Source: Bursaphelenchus xylophilus (Eukaryota > Nematoda > Chromadorea > Rhabditida > Aphelenchoididae). From it: a stretch of DNA of 64,000 bases. The stretch is from contig CAJFCV020000005.1 of assembly GCA_904066235.2 (NCBI GenBank), positions 10,969,501 to 11,033,500 on the forward strand. The letters run 5' to 3'. Position numbers and translations under genes: made by a program. Under the pieces are notes generated by a model. It saw only the letters and a program-made list of their open reading frames with translations, was not told the origin of the DNA and ran no database searches. This document shows positions 52,379 to 63,724 of this stretch, in pieces; position 1 is the stretch's first letter; the number at the start of each line of letters is the position of its first letter.

Positions 52379-52573
52379 ACAAAAATTTTTTCAAAACTCG
52401 AGTTTAAAGGTGTTTATATACAAATTTAAGGTGAAAATTACATTGATTTTAACGAAACACAGTTGGAACTAGCTGAAATTGCAATTTACCGCTTGATTTT
52501 ATCTAGAATTTTAGTATAAAGCAGCAAAAGAAATTCAGTTGAAAATTTAGACCAGCCAGAATACATGAATAGG

Positions 52574-53393
52574 TTATGCCGGGAGTTTGGGGAGTCCGAA
52601 TTCGTCCACGAGGACTCCGCTTTGTTTCGAGCTCGCTGGGACCCCGGGGTCTTTGCTCGGAACGCCTGGGGCATTTAGGGCTTCATCGAGGTAAGAGGTG
52701 TCCGTATCAAAGTCCAGCTCATTTCCCAGAGCTTCCAACTCGGCTTCCAATTCTGTCTCATCAATCTGAAATCAAGATTCATGTCAAAATCCGCAAAAAT
52801 TTCCAAGAAGTTGGCATGGATAATATAAATTTAGTCGAATACTCACATCAGCGCAATCGTATTGCCGTGATAGAGCGTCCTGCACCTCGTTATTCATCTC
52901 TAGCATGTCCTCCATCTCGTCGTTGAGCTGGTCGATTTTGTCAATGTTCATCTTCTTATATTCTTTTTGCATCACCTTCAGTCCATCTTGCATCGCCGAA
53001 AACGTGACCTAAACGTCGAAAATAAATAAAAACAAACTCAGAACGTACTTGATTATCCTTCATAGACTGAATGGCGAAGTTGGACTGTTCCATGTTGAAG
53101 CTTTGCGTGTCCAACTGAGCTTTTTGGTTTTCATACTGCTTCTTTTGCTTGAGCAATCTAAAACGCGTATAAATAAAAAAATACGCGACTTACCGAAGCG
53201 CTCGTTGTTTCACAAGGTTCTTCGACGGTCCTTCTCGCATTCCCTTCAGCTGATCCTTCAGTTTGACCAGATCCGCATCCAGTTTCCCAATCTTTTTATC
53301 AATGGTATCAGCACGTGCATCGATGTTGGAAATCGCATCGCTGAGATTCGGTGGAGGTGCTTTTGGCTTCGAGGATCCAAACACTCGCCTCAT
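52574..53393 (-). CDS. vps-60: Charged multivesicular body protein 5 (CHMP5/Vps60), ESCRT-III associated
   Basis: Exons on the minus strand are 53393-53194, 53157-53049, 53008-52847 and 52765-52574, in phase, 220 aa, as expected for CHMP5. The Snf7 fold is evident: [20 protein letters not shown], the basic helix ([20 protein letters not shown]), then [16 protein letters not shown], and acidic C-terminal helices ([32 protein letters not shown]). The conserved end [14 protein letters not shown] is the family C-terminal signature. The protein works in late-endosome sorting, where it binds LIP5/Vta1 to control Vps4 disassembly of ESCRT-III. Intron 3 carries CATGGATAATATA (52815). The symbol follows C. 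elegans usage from memory. Confidence 0.95.
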
Positions 53394-54642
53394 AACTGAA
53401 GAGCTAGAAGGGAAAATAGTTTTAGATAAGTAAAATAGAAAAATCAAACCACGAGGTCATGGATAATATCAGCGGGAGAAAAAAAGAGGTAAAACTTGTA
53501 AAAAAGACGTTTTCCAAACAAAAAGTAAACAGTGAAATAATATAAGAACCTTTGGAGATTACTCATCAACAAATTCAGAAAAAAACACGTCTAAAACAGC
53601 AAAAAATTGACAAATAACATCAAGTGTAATATAATCTGCCCTCTGATAAAAATTTTTCGTCAAGAAAGTGAATTTCTCGCCGAATTACTCACCAACTCCA
53701 CCCTTTTTCACTCGATTTCGTTATCCATAAGTTTCTTCCGAGCAATTTTTTTCTTGCCACACAATGCCAAGACTTTCAAATTCTACCGTGTGGCCGCACT
53801 TTTCGCGGCGAGACCCGCCGCCCAAAAATAGTTTTGTGCGTCACTTGTGGCCGGTCGCGCGCAAAACTGGAAAAAAAATAATTTTGCGAAAAAAGATTTT
53901 CGAAAACGCGAAATTCGCGTAAACCGAGACGAACGGAATGGACCGCGAACGCATTTGGAATCCACCGGCTCAAGTGCAATATCGGCGCGGTGCCGAATCT
54001 CCAGCCGGATCTGATTTGCTTTCGGCGGAGCTGTTTTTCTCCTTGTTTTGCTCTTTTTGCACTTTTTTTTTGGGGAGAGTCGGTTGGCGGGCGTTTTCTG
54101 ATTTATTTTTGATATTCTTCCTCGGAGCTGATCGTTAGTACGAATTCGGTTCGAGGCGCCACAAAATGGGTAAATTTTTTGGTGAAGTGGAAGAAAAAAG
54201 CTTCATGGCACCTTTTGCCCTCTCCTTTTGTGGGTTTCGTTCTCAATCCGACTCTAATTGCCACCCACAAGTGTGAGTTTAAAAATCTGTTGAAACTTCG
54301 ACGGAAATCTCAAATTTTCGACTTTTTTGGTGGTCATAGGTCATATGACTTGCGGAAAACACAAAAACAAGGTTGAGCGGGGATTTTTACACATTTTTTT
54401 CGATAAAAAGTCTTATTACTTTTGTGCTTTGTTTATTTGTTTACCTTATTTTAGTTTCGTCACGTGTTTTTCCGCGGAACTCGTCGTTTAAACCGTTTCG
54501 AATCAATTTTCCCTCGCGTGTAATATATTTTTTTGTTTGCAGAAAATTTTGGGACCCAGTTTGATATGATCTGTAGCTTATAAATTCCAAAAAGTCCCCC
54601 CAAATTTCTGAAGATTTTGGACTTTCAATTCCCCAACTACGA
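53394..54642. promoter_or_regulatory. Shared divergent upstream region of vps-60 and smk-1
   Basis: 1.25 kb between two ATGs on opposite strands. Contains CATGGATAATAT (53458) and its relative AGTGTAATATA (53623), and a GC-richer segment at 53790-54020. No TATA box stands out. Confidence 0.5.
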
Positions 54643-57600
54643 ATGTCGGAGGAACGAGTGGAAATGGCCGTTCGTGAAGATGAAAACAAGGCCGAGGAAG
54701 TGCAGAAGGTCAAGACCGACAAGTTGGTGAAGTCCGACGCCATAGATCAGGAGCCGGAGAACGAGGTGGTCGAGAATGGAGAGGAAGGAAACAGTAATAG
54801 CAGCTCAAATTCGTCGGGTTCTAGTGATGGCGCCGTCCCTTCGACATCAGAACTGAGTGCAGACAGACTGAATGACATTCAGATTGCGAGAGTGAGTCGA
54901 TTTTTTTTTATTTTTTCTTGATTTTTAGGCCTTCTTCTCATGGATAATATAATTTTGTCCGTAAAATCGCGGTTTTCCCACAATAATTGCAACTTTCTTA
55001 CAGAACAGCACCAACAGAGTCAAACTCTACGTGCTGTGCGATCAGCGGATCTGGGACGATCGAGGCACCGGCCATGTCGCATGTGTCCAATACCCAGACG
55101 ATCCGGCCACTTGGTGCATTGTGGTGCGTCTCGAGGCAACAGGTAATTCGGCAGTCTCAACTCCTGACGTCTTTAAAGAAAAGAACGTTTTGGAGAGCCC
55201 GGTGCATCGAGATACCGTGTATCAACGACAGCAGGGCACTCTGATCGTGTGGTCCGAGTCGGAATCGTGCGACCTGGCCCTCTCATTCCAAGAAAAGAAT
55301 GGATGTACGGCGATTTGGGACCGGATATGTCAGATCCAGGGCAAGGATCCGGATGCGGACGAAGAGGCGGACATTGACGATCAGCAGAGCGACTCCTCTA
55401 ATTCGAACGGATCCCTTTCGGCGGGGCCGAGCATCTCCATTCCAACATGCACGCTGGCCAATCTACAGGACATTGAGACCTTGCTCAGCGGCCATATGAG
55501 CAGTCCGTCGTCGAGAGAGCGAATGGCGTCCAGTCTGCAAAGTCAAGGGTAAGATTTTGATAAAAATTATTTTTTCTTCACATTTAGGCGACTTCTGTAT
55601 CTAAAATCTGTCTTCAGATACATCCCCAAACTCTGCGACCTCTTCAAAATTTGCGAAGACATGGAGAGCGAAAAGCATTTGCATTCCTTCTACAATATCG
55701 CCAAGAACATGTTCCTTCTGAATAGTAATATGATTCTGAACGAATTACTGGATGAGAAGTACTTTTACTCAGTGGTCGGCATGCTCGAATATGACCCAAC
55801 GAATGGCCCAAAGAAGCATCGAGAATTTCTGTATGAGAAGTCCAAGTTTAGAGAGGTTTTGCCAATTAAAACTGAGGAATTGAAGAAGAAAATTCAAATG
55901 ACATATCGGGCACAGTATGTCCAAGTAAGTTGAGGGATGATTTTGTTGAAGAAAGAGGAGATTTTCAGATTTTTGGCGGTTTGAGGGAGATTTTTTATAT
56001 TGTTTTAGGTGTTTTTCATGATTTTTGGGGATTTTTGATGCTGTGGTCCAAGTTTTGGCTAATTTTTCGTATTTTAGGACGTCTGCCTGCCAGCACCATC
56101 GCTGTTCGAGGAGAATCTGCTGACCTGCCTGAGCAGCCATTTGTTTTTCTCGCGGGCGGAGATCGTCTCGGCGCTGTTGGTAAGAAGAAAAAGAAAAGGA
56201 AGACGTTTTTTGGTTTCGAAATTGTCGAATTTTTTGTCCTTTTTTGTGCGACTGAAAATTGAATTATTCAACGATGAGACTGCCGCCTTCTTTCCTTCCT
56301 CACTCTGTCTCCACATGAACACTAATCATTTTTCAGAACGACAAGGAATTGATGCGACAGCTCTTCGATGAGCTCAAGGACCCCAAAACACCGCAAATCC
56401 GACGCCGCGACCTCACCAAGTTCTTGAAGGAGTTCTGCTCCTTCGTCCACTCCCTGCAGGCCTCGGGCGGCGGCCGTGAACAGTTCTTCAAGACCATCCT
56501 GAATCAGGAAATGCTCGCCGGAATCGACCTGTGCATCTCATCGCCGTATCCCAGCACCAGAGTCGCTTGCATTGATGTCATCAGCATGATTATTGACTAT
56601 AATCCCATTTTTATGAGGGATTTCCTCTTCAAACAGGCCAAAAGCATCCCCGAGGACAAACCGGTAAGCTGAATTTTTTTTTTTTTTGGATTTTTCCGTT
56701 TTTAGGATGATGTTCTCCTAAACAAGATTGTGAAGCTGATCATGCTCGACAAGGACCCCGAACTCACCACCGCCAATAATATTTCGCTGCTGATCCGGAA
56801 CTTGCTGGACGCGGAGAGCATTGTTACGTTGGCTGCGGTGGCCCGCACCTCGCCCAGAAGTTTGTTGGACAAGCAGAGCTCGGGCAAGGGAGAAAAGACG
56901 GACTTCTTTTTTATGTTTTACCAAAGAGTGATCGACACTTTGGTGCAGCCATTATTCGTCAATATTAAGGATGGAAATATTATTAGAGGTAATTTTTTGG
57001 GGTGATTTTGGGGATTTTTTATATTGTACATGGTATTTTGAGGTATGAAATGATTTTTTGAAATAGTTCTGGTATTTTTGCGATGATTTTGAGATGATTT
57101 TTTATATTACACATGAGACTTGATGTCTAAAATTACGGTTTTTGATATGAATTCTAATATTTTTTCCTTCCAGATGACTATTACCGCGCCAATCAGATGG
57201 CCCTGATCCTGGAACTTCTCAGTTTTTGCGTGGAAAACCACATGCAGTCGATGCGGAACTTCGTGATCGCCAAGGATCTGCTGTCCACGGTCGCCGTTTT
57301 CCTGAAATCGAAGCATCAGTTCATGGCACTGTGTGCCCTGAGGGTCATCCGCAAGGTGGTCCAGCACGAAGACGAGGCCTACATCAAGTATATCGTGGAG
57401 AAGAAGGTGGTCGATCCGATTGTGGAGGCCCTGCTGACGAACGGAAACAGATACAACCTGATGAACTCGGCCATCCTCGAGTTTTTTGATTTTATTCTGG
57501 CCCGACATGTAAGTACTGGTTGTTGGGTGGTGGATTTTGAGGGTTCCAGGACTTATGGGAAGTCGCAGGAGTGATTTTTGCGACGTGCACTGTGCGAAAA

Positions 57601-59707
57601 TAAAAGTTCTCTTTGCACTGTGCAATTTGTTGCTTTTTGCACCGTGCAATAGGCTTTTTTCGGTTGTCGCTCGCACCTGGAAGTTTTTTTGCACAGTGCA
57701 AAAGAAAAAAGTCGGACCAGCGACATGTACTGTGCGAAAACAAAAGTTCAATTTGCACAGTGAAGAAGAAAAAAGTCGGACCAGCGCACGCACTGTGCGA
57801 AAATAAAAGTTTTTTTTGCACTGTGCAATTTATTGGGTTTTGCACTGTGCAAGAGCCTTTTTTTCGGTTGTCGCTCGCACCCTGACCTTTTTTTGCACAG
57901 TGCAAAAGAAAAGTCGGACCAGCGACACGCACTGTGCGAAAACAAAATTTCAATTTGCACTGTGCAATTTCTTGCTTTTCTCACCCAGGCTTTTGTTGCA
58001 CAGTGCAAACGAAAAATCAGACCAGCGACATGCACTGGGCGAAAACAAAATTTCGACTTGCACTGTGCAATTTCTTGCTTTTCTCACCCTGACTTTTTTT
58101 TGCACAGTGCAAATGAAATATCGGACCAGCGACATGCACTGTGCGAAAATAAAAGTTCAACTTGCACTGTGCAATTTCTTGCTTTTTGCACCGTGCAATT
58201 GCTTCTTTTTTCGGTTGTCGCTCGCACCCTGGCTTTTTTGCACAGTGCAAAAACCAAAAATCAGTCCGGCATCTTTATGAAAGTCTCTAAAATAAGGTAA
58301 AATGTGTTAATTTCTTTGGTTTTTTAGCAATCAGTCGTCCCTCTGTTGAAATACACCGTCGAAAATCACTTTGAGACCCTGAAGGAGATTGAATATGTCC
58401 AGTTGTTCAAGCAGATGAAGATCCGCCATGATGCGTTGGAGAACTGCAAGGTGGACATTGGAAGCTCGATGAGTTCGGAGGAGTCGCCGGTGCGACGACT
58501 GCCTACCCAATGGTCCAAGGAAAGGGACTACGACAATGACGAGCTGTTCTTCTCCAAGGACGATGAAGATGAGGAGGAAGAGGAGGAGGAAACCGACTTT
58601 ACCCGAAGATCTCCGCAAAGAAAGAGCGGCATGGAGCCAATGTACCCGTCGGTGGCGAAGAGGAAATGTAAGGGAGTTTTGAGGGGTTTTGGGAGACTTT
58701 TTTATATTATACTAGGTCAGCTGGGGTCATGATTGAATATAATGTTATATAATCTGATGAATTTTAGTGAACTCGGACGAAGAAGGTGTTGCCTCGATCT
58801 TTGGCGGCTCCCTCTCCCCATCCATCTCATCCTCCAGCCGCAAAATCCTCATCAAAGTCGCCAGTGACCGTCTGGACACCCCATCCCCACCTCCAGAGAA
58901 TGATGAAGAAAATGGAAGCACCGTGAACGTTGCTCCCGTCCAGTTCGGCTCGAACTCGGCCCCGGTCTCGCCCCTGGTCACCTCGTCGGTATCGGCCACG
59001 GAGCCGGAAAGAAAACGCCCAAGATTCAACTCGTCCCCAGCCACGAACTCGGCCCACAATACCACTCCAAGACCGGCGTCGGCGGGAATGAGAAGAGCCA
59101 TGTTCAATATGAATCGAAGCGTTTCGACCACAAGATCTCCCAACTCGAGCCCTCAAAGAGCTGGAAATGGAGAACTGGAGTTTGACAAGCCGATTATTGT
59201 AAAAGTAAGTGGTTTTGAAGATTATTGAATTTTGTCTTTAGAGCTTGGTGGATTACGATGAAAGTGATGATGATGAAGATGATGAGAATGAGGAAGTGGA
59301 GAAGAAAGAAAATGGCAAAGGAAAGCCTCAAAAGCAAGAGAAAGTAGTCACCGAACCGTCGAGCAGCACGGAGGTGGGTGTTTTTTGATGGGTGCAGACC
59401 AAGTGTAATATAATTTTTTTGGGGATTTGTCGAGAATTTGATTGTTTTGAGGGTTTTTAGACGGTATAAATGAAGAAAATGATTTTAGTCGCCCGAAAAG
59501 CCAAAGGAGAACGGCCTGAACCACCGGAATCACTCGCCCGACTCGACGTCCGACCTGCCCGAAAACGATATCCAGTCCAACCAGATCACCGCCTCAACCG
59601 ACGCTGTCGACCAGTCCGGCGACTTCCAGGCCAAGATCCTGAAAGAGGGCGAGCGCCTGCCGCAGCAGCAGCAGCACGAAGCCGAGATCCAGACGACGTC
59701 CGTTTAA
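54643..59707 (+). CDS. smk-1: Protein phosphatase 4 regulatory subunit 3 (SMEK family), 11 exons
   Basis: Exons 54643-54891, 55004-55548, 55618-55924, 56078-56179, 56337-56663, 56706-56988, 57174-57508, 58328-58667, 58768-59204, 59242-59373 and 59489-59707 join in phase into 1,091 aa. An acidic/Ser-rich N-terminus precedes an EVH1/PH-like domain (NSTNRVKLYVLCDQRIWDD from about residue 84). The SMEK armadillo-type core follows (YIPKLCDLFKICEDMESEKH, YFYSVVGMLEYDPT, KHREFLYEKSKFREVLPI, MRQLFDELKDPKTPQIRRRD). The C-terminus is disordered: poly-acidic (DEDEEEEEEETDF), Ser/Pro-rich, then KRKRPRF-like basic and Gln-rich (QQQQHE). PPP4R3 directs PP4 to substrates; in C. elegans smk-1 is needed for DAF-16-dependent longevity. 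Intron 7 holds a TGCACTGTGCA array. Confidence 0.96.
57580..58262. repeat. TGCACTGTGCA array in smk-1 intron 7
   Basis: About 24 cores. A unit including GTCGGACCAGCGACATGCAC and TTTGCACTGTGCAATTTCTT repeats roughly every 105-115 bases; GGTTGTCGCTCGCACCCTG is a second recurring module. The right edge has CATCTTTATGAAAGTC, reminiscent of the foldback ends. Confidence 0.9.
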
Positions 59708-61057
59708 ATTTATATTACACATGCACATTCAATGTATACGGGTTTTCGGTTTTGATTTTAAACAAGAAACTTGAATTTGTCGAGCTTCTTTTCCCTGAGT
59801 ATATCATCTCTGTTGAGTCCTGAGGACCTAGCGCTATCGTGTTTGTCATTTTTTTTTTCTTTTTTTTTCTACTTTTTTTGGTTTTGATTCTCCTTTTTGG
59901 GCTTGACTATGAGGTCGATTTTTGTGGTTTGGGTGTGAATATCAATGTCTTTCCCGGTAGTTTCAGTGTCACACTTCATAGTCGAGCCACGCCGAGAGTC
60001 GAGAGATTCGTTTTTTCCAGCAGTATTAACCTCTTTTTTCGTAGAATCTCGTAACGTGTAATTTGATTTCCATGTGATTTTTGAAGGGGTGTTGAGTCAA
60101 AATTTCGGCCATGGATCTTGAATTTTTCTCAATAGTTTGGAAGAAGAATGTTGGATTTGGGAAACCGAGAGAATTTTATGTGGGAAAAGGGGCTGAAATT
60201 GGAAATTTGACCAGTTTTTTGCCATGGAGAATATATTTTTTTGTGATGATTTGGGAATATTTCGATTTTTTTGGATCTGACTCAAGTCCAATGTTCTCCG
60301 AGAGCTCTGTCCTGTCTGTAGGATGGAGATTAAAAGCTATTTTTCCCTCCTTTCTCCTTATTTGGCTCTCTTCTTAAACTATTTTTTCCCCTCTTTCCTC
60401 AAAACTCATTAGCACAGTACATATGTATATGATCGCAGCAACAAATGTTTATACCCATTCGAGCAGATTTATCCTCTTCCGTTTCTTGGTTTCATCCTCT
60501 TTTTCCTTTTTTTTGTTTCATAACGTTTTGTTTTCATCCCCAAAATCCTTGCTCATTCAACATTTAAATTGCGCATTTTTCGCTCGTCTACAGAGTTGTT
60601 GGATAATATAGCCTATTCCCTCTGTCTTCTTTTATTTGTTTCCACATAAATTATTGTCGATTTGTAAGTTGTAAAGTTGTCAGAAAATATATTGGTTATG
60701 TAAATTGCCGAAACTTTTTGAAAAGTTTTTATTTTTCTCGAAAAAACGGGGAAAAGTGGGAGAAAAACACACAAAAATATTTATTGAATTAATAGGAAAA
60801 GTGGTGATATTGCACGATAACAAAAAATTAAACGGAGATTTTTTCTGGAGGGTGTCTAAATAAAGGTTGACGAGAAGAGGAAAGCACGTTGTAGGTGTTT
60901 TTACAGCCCCTATTTTGGCTCAAATATCATCCACGCATCTTTTGCAAAATACGCGGGCCGTATTTTACAAAAGATGCAGAAGATATTTGACTCATAATAA
61001 GCGGGCTGCGCCCATTCTACCGGTAATTATAATATTTAAATATTCGCATTTAAATAA
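59708..61057. other. smk-1 3' UTR and intergenic
   Basis: TATATTACACATG lies 4 bases after the smk-1 stop (59711-59723), and CATGGAGAATATA is at 60222. No clear AATAAA for smk-1 was found. TTTATT near 60780 could be the minus-strand poly(A) signal of the ground-like gene. No further gene. Confidence 0.5.
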
Positions 61058-61871
61058 TTATGGTTGCCAGGCGAGGGCGTACTGTCCGTTCTTCTCGACC
61101 TTGCACGACTTCCCGTCCTTGAAGTGGGACTTGTAGGCGAAGTCGTCGGTGGCGACGACCGTCTCGAACTTGCCGCCCAACATCTTCTCGGCCGAGCCCT
61201 GAATGCTGTCGGCCGAACCCAGGAGGTCGGAGGCGGTCATAGCTTGCTTCATTGCGTTTTCTGAAACATTTTGGAGTATTTTTGGGTTTGGAAGCGATTC
61301 GGAATTTTTGCACAGTGCGATTTTTGAGAAATCTGCACGGTGCAAATTCCTTGTGATCCGCACGGTGCAAATTTTTTGGGATCCGCACGGTGCAAATTCC
61401 TTGGGATCTGCACGGTGCAAATTCCTTTGGATCTGCACGGTGCAAATTTTTTGGGATCTGCACAGTGCAAATTCCTTTTGATCTGCACGGTGCAAATTCT
61501 TTGGAATCCGCACGGTGCAAATTTCGTGGGATCTGTACAGTGCAAACTTCTTGGGATCTGCACGGTGCAAATTCCTTGGGATCTGCACAGTGCAAACTTC
61601 TTGGGATCTGCACAGTGCAATTTTTTGGGATCCGCACGGTGCAAATTCCTTGGGATCTGCACGGTGCAAATTCCTTATTTGAATAATCTGCACAATGCGA
61701 ATTTCATCCATTTTTTGTAAAATACGTGTAGTGCAGGTGAAGGGTTTTCTGCGACCTACCAAGATCTCTGTTGCAGCAGGTGAAGCCGGAGTCATTGATA
61801 TAACATGAGTCATCTTGGGCGTAAACGCTGACGGCCAGAAGGGCCAAGGCGGCGATGATGAGTCGGTTCAT
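61058..61871 (-). CDS. Small secreted ground-like domain protein (hedgehog-related family)
   Basis: Exons on the minus strand are 61871-61760 and 61260-61058, in phase 1, 104 aa. The signal peptide is MNRLIIAALALLAVSVYA. The ground-like pattern is complete: SCYINDSGFTCCNRDLENAM with the paired Cys, a helical segment (SADSIQGSAEKMLGGKFET), VVATDDFAYKSHFKDGKSC, and CKVEKNGQYALAWQP at the end. Ground-like proteins are nematode extracellular proteins linked to cuticle and epithelial matrix. Most carry an extra N-terminal region; this one is a bare domain. The intron is filled by a 25-bp tandem array. Confidence 0.9.
61305..61700 (+). repeat. Exact 25-bp tandem TGCACGGTGCA array in the ground-like gene intron
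   Basis: Unit TGCACGGTGCAAATTCCTTG plus GGATC. Core starts at 61334, 61359, 61384, 61409, 61434, 61459, 61484, 61509, 61534 and 61559 are exactly 25 apart; about 16 units in all. Substitutions are mostly A/G at the core centre and TTCC versus TTTT in the spacer. Confidence 0.95.
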
Positions 61872-62043
61872 TCTGTGTTATCTGAAAAAATCGTTTTATA
61901 TGGCTCTATTAGGCCTGTCGGCTCGAATAGTTCATGTTTCACGCAAAAGAAGATGATAAAAACGGGGATTCCGCTGAAACGACGGACTAGGTTGTCATGG
62001 GTAATATAAGAAATGCCGTGCAAGCAAAGCATATCCAGTCTAG

Positions 62044-62427
62044 TTAGTCCGGCTGTTTTACTACACCGTCAAATAGCGGACCAACGCCAGCAAACTGTTC
62101 GCAATCCCGCCGCCGTCGCCCTTTGATGACGGAACGATGGCGCGTCTCCTCGTCTTGCTCGACCAACGCCGCTGAATTAGCCCATCCAGCGGAGGGGAGT
62201 CTCGAATGACTTTGAAGAGCGACGATTACATCGTCGTCCGAAGCATCGCCCTCCGAATGCGGAGGAGGCGAATTAAGCCCGGAGGCAAGTTTTTTCGCAC
62301 GCGCAAAATTAGTGACCAACACTGAAAAAAATGGGAAGAGAAAGGAGGAAGATCGCCAAATGAACAAGCTCACTTCAAAGCCGTTTACGATCGCCCTCAA
62401 CTGGTTAAGAGTTTCAGGACAGGTCAT
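62044..62427 (-). CDS. Hypothetical 127-aa ORF
   Basis: ATG 62427 to TAA 62044, uninterrupted. The first 18 codons (MTCPETLNQLRAIVNGFE) end at a GTGAGC that could be a donor, and a TTTTTTCAG lies at 62322, but splicing these would shift the frame. So either the ORF is read straight through or the model is wrong. The C-terminal part is coding-like: acidic GDASDDDVIVAL, then basic KGRRRRDCEQF. No family recognised. Confidence 0.4.
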   Translation of the reverse strand: MTCPETLNQLRAIVNGFEVSLFIWRSSSFLFPFFSVLVTNFARAKKLASGLNSPPPHSEGDASDDDVIVALQSHSRLPSAGWANSAALVEQDEETRHRSVIKGRRRRDCEQFAGVGPLFDGVVKQPD

Positions 62428-62525
62428 CGATGAGATGGAGGAGGGCTGTGAGGGGAATGGGGTAGAGGGGGAAGTAGAATAGGAGAATAGGGTGATAAGA
62501 AAATGGAATACTAGTCCAAAAAGTC

Positions 62526-63043
62526 TAACTGTGATTTCTGCGACTTGTAAGAGAAGTCGGGATGCGAGCGACCTTCAAAAAAGCCTATTGCATGGTGCAA
62601 AAGCAACAAATTATATAGTGCAACCCGCAATTTTGTCTTCTCACAGTGCATGTCGCAGCTTCGTGGAAAATGGACAGAGTGAAATTGAACAGAAATAAAC
62701 TGGACGGAGTGTGTAAATTGTACAGGGGGAAGTTGTACAGGGTGAAATTGGACAGATTTTTTTCGCTGCAATCGTATGAAATGTCACTATTCAATCATCA
62801 AATAACTATTTTTTGCAGTGAAAAAAATCTGTCCAATTTCACTCTGTCCAATTTCCGCGCTCCGTCCAATGTCCAAGTTCACTCTGTCCATTTTCCACGA
62901 AGCCGCGACATGCACTGTGAGAAAACAAACGTGCGGTTTGCACTGTACAATTTGTTGCTTTTGCACCAGGCAATAGGCTTTTTCGAGCGCCGCTCGTAGC
63001 ATGAATTCTCTTACAGTCGCAGAAATAGTTTGTGAACGGACCG
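62526..63043. mobile_element. 0.5-kb foldback element with array-type modules in its arms
   Basis: Left ATTTCTGCGACTTGTAAGAG, right CTCTTACAGTCGCAGAAAT. The arms match through AAAAAAGCCTATTGCA, GTGCATGTCGC.GCTTCGTGG and AAAATGGACAGAGTGAA. Cores are decayed (GCATGGTGC, CACAGTGCATG). The centre is near 62785. Confidence 0.8.
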
Positions 63044-63567
63044 TTATCAAGGGTAATTAGAGAGGTCTATACGAGTGTCTCACCGTGAAAGTATAGGAAT
63101 CATTGATCATCTAAGGAAAGGTAGTAGACAAGGAATGGGAGTCTGTTAAGTAGAAATCAAATGAGAAGGTACTAAGATTTAAAAAAAAGTTAATTTTACA
63201 GTACAAACTAATTCATAGACTAGATGCAGGGCAACAGTATACAGGTTAGTTGATTGAGAATAGTAGACAGGGATGAGGAAAGCGATGATACGATAATCAA
63301 AAAAAAGGCGATCAAGAGGTGTCTGAGTGCAAACTTATCTCTGCGCAAGGCTGTGCTTTGGAGCGCCGAGACGCTTTGAGGAACTGAGAGGTAGATAATT
63401 GAGCGATCTTTGTTGTATATAAGAACCAAAAAGACAAAGTAAGGCATTAAAAACCAAAAAATTAAAGTGTGGTTGCAAAAAACGACAATATCAACATTTT
63501 GCGCCACAAAAACGTTTGGTCTCGATTCGGTGCGGCTCTCGGGCCGACTGGGATTTATAGAAATTTT
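63044..63567. other. AT-rich intergenic stretch
   Basis: No gene, element end or tandem repeat recognised. Confidence 0.4.
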
Positions 63568-63569
63568 TA

Positions 63570-63724
63570 TCAGTCTTCCAGGAATATAATCAGTGCAATG
63601 TCGCTGCGTCAGTGGAGTCGCTGAAGTGAGAAGCAACATGACTTTGCAGCGACACAATTCGTTTACTCAGCTCCGATGCGATTTTCGATGCGATGCTGTG
63701 CTCATTATTTCCCCGACAGACTGA
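63570..63724. mobile_element. MITE, CAGTCTGTCGGG family, TA-flanked
   Basis: TCAGTCTTCCAGGAATATAA (diverged) and ATTATTTCCCCGACAGACTGA, with TA at both sides. The interior has GCAGCGACACAATTCG and GATGCGATTTTCGATGCGA. Confidence 0.78.

Noticed and set aside
55004..55548. Alternative-frame ORFs overlapping smk-1, cal-1, rsu-1 and vps-60 exons
   Set aside because: They are shadows of real exons whose frames are fixed by homology and splice phase.
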